NCBI GenBank assembly: GCA_943788345.1
Contig: CALSPX010000009.1
Coordinates: 135,752-199,751 of the forward strand
Length of the DNA: 64,000 nt
Direction of reading: 5' to 3'
DNA from: Ascidiaceihabitans sp023955215
GTDB taxonomy: Bacteria > Pseudomonadota > Alphaproteobacteria > Rhodobacterales > Rhodobacteraceae
Shown: piece by piece, positions 61,420 through 64,000 of the stretch
How the letters are laid out: each line of letters opens with the position of its first letter
Numbering within the stretch: position 1 is the first letter of the stretch
Notes under the pieces: generated by a model
The model's database searches: none
What the model was told of the DNA's origin: nothing
What the model saw: only the letters and a program-made list of their open reading frames with translations
Program-made: the position numbers and the translations under genes

Positions 61420-62805
61420 TTAGGCCGCTGGCCTGCTGAGTGTCACGCAGTTGCGGCCACGCGTTTTGGCCGCATATAGCGCCTTGTCTGCCTCATCCAA
61501 AAGCCGATGCGTGGTCTTTTCGTGCCCACAGCCAATGGCAAGGCCGATGGATATGGTCGCGTTGATGGGGTGCAACCCATCGGGCTTTTTGAAGGACTTC
61601 TGCCCAATAAGGTGACACAGTCTGCGTGCTGCGCCTTTGGCATCTTGCAAGGGAACGCCGGGCATAACGATCAAGAATTCCTCTCCACCGATACGGGCAA
61701 GTAAATCGACCGACCGCAGGTTTGTACGCAATCTGTTTGCGGTTTCGATGAGCACAACATCTCCTGCTGCGTGACCATGGGTGTCGTTGATGCGCTTGAA
61801 GTGATCCATGTCTGCAATCATCACAGTAAAAGGTTCAGCTGTTTGGACGGATTGTTCGGCGATTCGGTCCAGCTGGGACATCGCGTATCGGCGATTGTGC
61901 AGTCCCGTGAGTGGATCGCTGACCGCCGCCTCAAGCCCGTCGCGGATCTTGGCCCGCAGTTTGTCGCTGCTTTTTTTGCGCCGCAGCAGCGCATTTATGC
62001 GAAGGGTCATTTCGGCTGGTTGAAAGCCGTAAGGCATCAGATCATTTGCGCCCATATCAAGTGCCTGGGCCCCAAGGGCTTGATCAGGATGAATTTGAAC
62101 CACCAACACAGCGCAGTGGCGGGTGCTGGCATTGGATTTTAGGGTGGCAAGAAAATGCAGGATTTTCTGTGGATCTGTTTCATCCATAACCAATGCGAAT
62201 ACGTCAGGGATATTGGTGTTTTGGAACGTGCCAAAAATATGGAGGGCTTCGTCTACATCTGCAACCTTGGTTTGCACAGATAATTGACCTGCCATTTGGC
62301 TGGTCCAATTGTCTAACAAGTCCCTGTCTGGCCCAACCAAAACCGCACGACCTGTTGGCGTAAATCCCTTTTGGATCTCTGCAAAACCCAAGGCGCGAGA
62401 TGTACCTTCGCGCAAGTTCCAGTCGGCATCTACTGAACTGGATCGCACAAGGCTACGGACTCTGGCCAGCAGCAAAGTGTCGTCGAAGGGTTTGGTAAGG
62501 ACAACATCAATCCCAGCTTCCAGCAGTGACAGGTGATTGTTGGCATCATCGCCGCAGTTGATTGCGATAATCGGGATGTTCTGTGCCTTTGGCTGCTCGC
62601 GCATTTGGGCGACCAAGTCGAGGGCGGTTCCATCGGGCAATTGATCCGCAGTAATAACGATGTCGGGGCGCGAAGACCCGATTGCCGCGATCGCTTCAGC
62701 CAATGTTAAGGCTTGAGTGACAGTGTAGTAAGCAGCCGAAAACTTAACCTTCAAAATAATTCGGTTCGTCGCGATGGGATCTATGATCAAAACCTTGCCG
62801 TGCAT
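61420..62805 (-). CDS. PleD-like diguanylate cyclase with degenerate receiver
   Basis: 461 residues: first receiver (1 to about 120), second receiver-like domain (about 150-275), GGDEF domain (about 290-455). Active-site GGEEF is intact (373-377) with an upstream RxxD inhibitory site (R364-D367), so it should make cyclic di-GMP. In the first receiver the phosphorylation Asp is Ala53 (PDIVITADQLP), the acidic-pocket partner is Pro10, the Thr is Asn83, and only Lys105 remains. It converges on the CpxP-like gene. ATG 62805 starts MHGKVLIID. Confidence 0.9.
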   Translation of the reverse strand: MHGKVLIIDPIATNRIILKVKFSAAYYTVTQALTLAEAIAAIGSSRPDIVITADQLPDGTALDLVAQMREQPKAQNIPIIAINCGDDANNHLSLLEAGIDVVLTKPFDDTLLLARVRSLVRSSSVDADWNLREGTSRALGFAEIQKGFTPTGRAVLVGPDRDLLDNWTSQMAGQLSVQTKVADVDEALHIFGTFQNTNIPDVFALVMDETDPQKILHFLATLKSNASTRHCAVLVVQIHPDQALGAQALDMGANDLMPYGFQPAEMTLRINALLRRKKSSDKLRAKIRDGLEAAVSDPLTGLHNRRYAMSQLDRIAEQSVQTAEPFTVMIADMDHFKRINDTHGHAAGDVVLIETANRLRTNLRSVDLLARIGGEEFLIVMPGVPLQDAKGAARRLCHLIGQKSFKKPDGLHPINATISIGLAIGCGHEKTTHRLLDEADKALYAAKTRGRNCVTLSRPAA

Positions 62806-62933
62806 AGTGCTCCCTTTCTAACTTGTTAAAGAACAAAGCCCTGAATCATCATCACTTGTGTTCAGCACTCAGTTAGGTTTTTGTCGCTTAAAGTTAACAA
62901 AGTGTTTCTATTTTCGGGAAACAGGGGTGAGCT

Positions 62934-63218
62934 ATGACAATGACGCAAGAAACCGCCGAAACGGTGGGGCTTCAGGCCTTGGCTTGGTTGGCGGGAAACG
63001 AAGATTTACTGCCGGTTTTTCTAGGCTCGACTGGTGCCAGCGAAGCGGATGTGCGCAACGGGGCAACGGACCCAGAATTTCTGGGCGGCTTGTTGGAGTT
63101 TCTGATGATGGACGACGCGTGGGTCATCTCATTTTGTGACAGTATTTCGATGCCTTATGAACGTTTGATGGAGGCACGCCAGTCATTGCCGGGCGGTGAA
63201 CAGGTGCATTGGACATGA
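62934..63218 (+). CDS. DUF3572-family protein
   Basis: 94 residues. ETVGLQALAWLAGNEDLLPVFLGSTGASEADVR is the DUF3572 signature, common upstream of gph-like genes in alphaproteobacteria. Helical cytosolic protein of unknown function. ATG 62934 (MTMTQ) may also start two codons later. The next gene starts inside its stop codon (ATGA). Confidence 0.88.
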   Translation: MTMTQETAETVGLQALAWLAGNEDLLPVFLGSTGASEADVRNGATDPEFLGGLLEFLMMDDAWVISFCDSISMPYERLMEARQSLPGGEQVHWT

Positions 63219-63910
63219 CCGATTGGCAGGGTTTGATCTTTGATAAAGATGGTACGTTGTTTGAATTTTCAGCCACGTGGGAGGCATGGGCACAAGCGTT
63301 CCTATTGCGCCTTACTGATGGAGATCGCGCGGCCGCGACCATTATTGGCAAAGATATTGGTTTTGACATTACCACACGTAAGTTTTCATCCGACAGTGTC
63401 GCAATCGCGGGCACGCCGGATGAAATAGGGCAGGCATTGGCGCCACATTTTCCAGACCTGAGCCACAGTGCGATGTTGGAAATGTTGAACGAGGAGGCAA
63501 CAATGGCCCCTCAGGTCGAAGCAATTCCGTTGATCCCTTATCTAACATCTTTGCGGGATGCGGGCTTGAAACTGGGCGTCGCGACCAATGATTCCGAAGC
63601 GCCCGCGCTTGCCCATCTGGGTAGTGCCAATGTCGTTGGATTGTTTGACTTCATCGCAGGTTTTGACAGTGGATATGGTGCCAAACCCGCTGCTGGTCAG
63701 TTGAAAGCGTTTTGTGCCCAGACCGGATGTGATCCTGCCCGCGTAGCAATGGTGGGCGACAGTACACATGATTTGATGGCAGGTGCCGCTGCGGGAATGC
63801 GCTGTATTGCTGTCCTGACAGGCATGGCGACACGAGAGACGTTGGCCCCTTACGCCGATGTTGTATTGCCTGACATCGGTCATATCCCTGACTGGCTGAA
63901 CGAAAACTGA
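63215..63910 (+). CDS. gph: HAD-family phosphatase (phosphoglycolate phosphatase type)
   Basis: 231 residues. HAD motifs: LIFDKDGTLF (Asp nucleophile and Asp+2), GVATNDSEA (Thr motif II), AKP (Lys) and MVGDSTHDLMAG (acidic motif IV). A cap domain is inserted after motif I. Probably dephosphorylates phosphoglycolate or a similar small phosphate ester. ATG 63215 (MTDWQ) overlaps the DUF3572 stop and was preferred to 63209. Confidence 0.88.
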   Translation: MTDWQGLIFDKDGTLFEFSATWEAWAQAFLLRLTDGDRAAATIIGKDIGFDITTRKFSSDSVAIAGTPDEIGQALAPHFPDLSHSAMLEMLNEEATMAPQVEAIPLIPYLTSLRDAGLKLGVATNDSEAPALAHLGSANVVGLFDFIAGFDSGYGAKPAAGQLKAFCAQTGCDPARVAMVGDSTHDLMAGAAAGMRCIAVLTGMATRETLAPYADVVLPDIGHIPDWLNEN

Positions 63911-63917
63911 CCCTTTA

Positions 63918-63953
63918 AGCACGTTAAGCGACAAAAGCTGTCGTTAACGTGCT
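63918..63953. terminator. Long hairpin after the HAD gene
   Basis: AGCACGTTAAGCGACA (63918-63933) pairs with TGTCGTTAACGTGCT (63939-63953) with one bulged base; loop AAAGC. No clear T-tract. It likely marks the end of the gph transcript. Confidence 0.6.
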
Positions 63954-64000
63954 GGCCAATGACCATATGGTTGCGTTTGGATGAGGTATCATCAAACGGG

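Noticed and set aside
63918..63953. XerCD dif-like recombination site
   Set aside because: The arms form a long RNA-type hairpin; no 6-bp central dif spacing and the position fits a gene end.

Overview
The window looks like a chromosomal segment of a marine Rhodobacteraceae (Roseobacter-group alphaproteobacterium) of moderate GC content. This rests on protein style and gene content: SPOR and Hint_2 families, DUF3572-gph, putA next to an Lrp-type putR, metF/metR, form II CoxL, a carnitine-to-betaine operon, many acyl-CoA dehydrogenases, and GGAG-TTT-TT-AAGATGAA repeats behind genes. I see no rRNA, CRISPR array, insertion sequence or prophage. The species is not assigned.

Layout. 1-2.6 kb: end of deoB, upp, a SPOR-domain envelope protein. 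2.6-9.8 kb: a membrane-anchored protein with an M48-like but zinc-site-less domain, an acyl-CoA ligase, a DMT transporter, a sulfotransferase, a Hint-domain protein, and a YCII(DGPF)/ECF42 sigma pair. 9.8-20 kb: a fatty-acyl-CoA degradation region (fadJ-like, a small coupled unknown, fadA-like thiolase, GST, two acyl-CoA dehydrogenases flanking a small RHH-like protein, two MerR regulators, two overlapping PaaI-type thioesterases). 20-29 kb: MATE exporter, pyrD, DUF952, secreted 5'-nucleotidase, Dabb protein, SRAP repair protein, a copper-ligand-less cupredoxin-like protein, LysR/gcdH, and a frameshifted HD-domain gene. 29-37.6 kb: lone form II CoxL, DUF2235 hydrolase, thioesterase, divergent metF/metR, LysE exporter, suhB, rhomboid protease. 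37.6-42.4 kb: putA/putR, TPR protein, tRNA-Leu(TAA). 42.5-47 kb: two-gene RND efflux system. 47-52 kb: metG, GST and a frameshifted FAD reductase on one strand, then an MFS transporter. 52-57.1 kb: aldo/keto reductase and the carnitine operon (BKACE, lipocalin lipoprotein, carnitine dehydrogenase-thioesterase fusion, SDR), ending in an internally deleted desaturase. 57.1-64 kb: DMT transporter, Nudix, DUF983, a secreted EF-hand protein followed by an ECF sigma / membrane protein / CpxP-like cluster, a PleD-like diguanylate cyclase with a degenerate receiver, DUF3572 and a Gph-like phosphatase.

How they work together. The 9.8-20 kb region is a plausible regulon for acyl-CoA breakdown, with activation by ligases (one at 3.7 kb), dehydrogenation, hydration/oxidation and thiolysis, CoA release by thioesterases, and MerR control. 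The 53-56.8 kb operon would turn L-carnitine into glycine betaine, with acetyl-CoA consumed and acetoacetate released. The strongest candidate for an under-described system is 59.36-61.41 kb: a four-EF-hand secreted protein, a strong hairpin, then sigma, probable anti-sigma and a CpxP-like membrane-anchored sensor, which together look like an envelope or cation-sensing circuit.

Gene packing is dense. There are repeated 4-nt start/stop overlaps within operons, and three tail-to-tail pairs whose stop codons share bases. At least three genes are broken (HD domain, FAD reductase, desaturase). The first two are single-base shifts that could also be sequencing errors; the desaturase is a real internal deletion. 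All assignments come from reading the translated sequence, and no database search was run.
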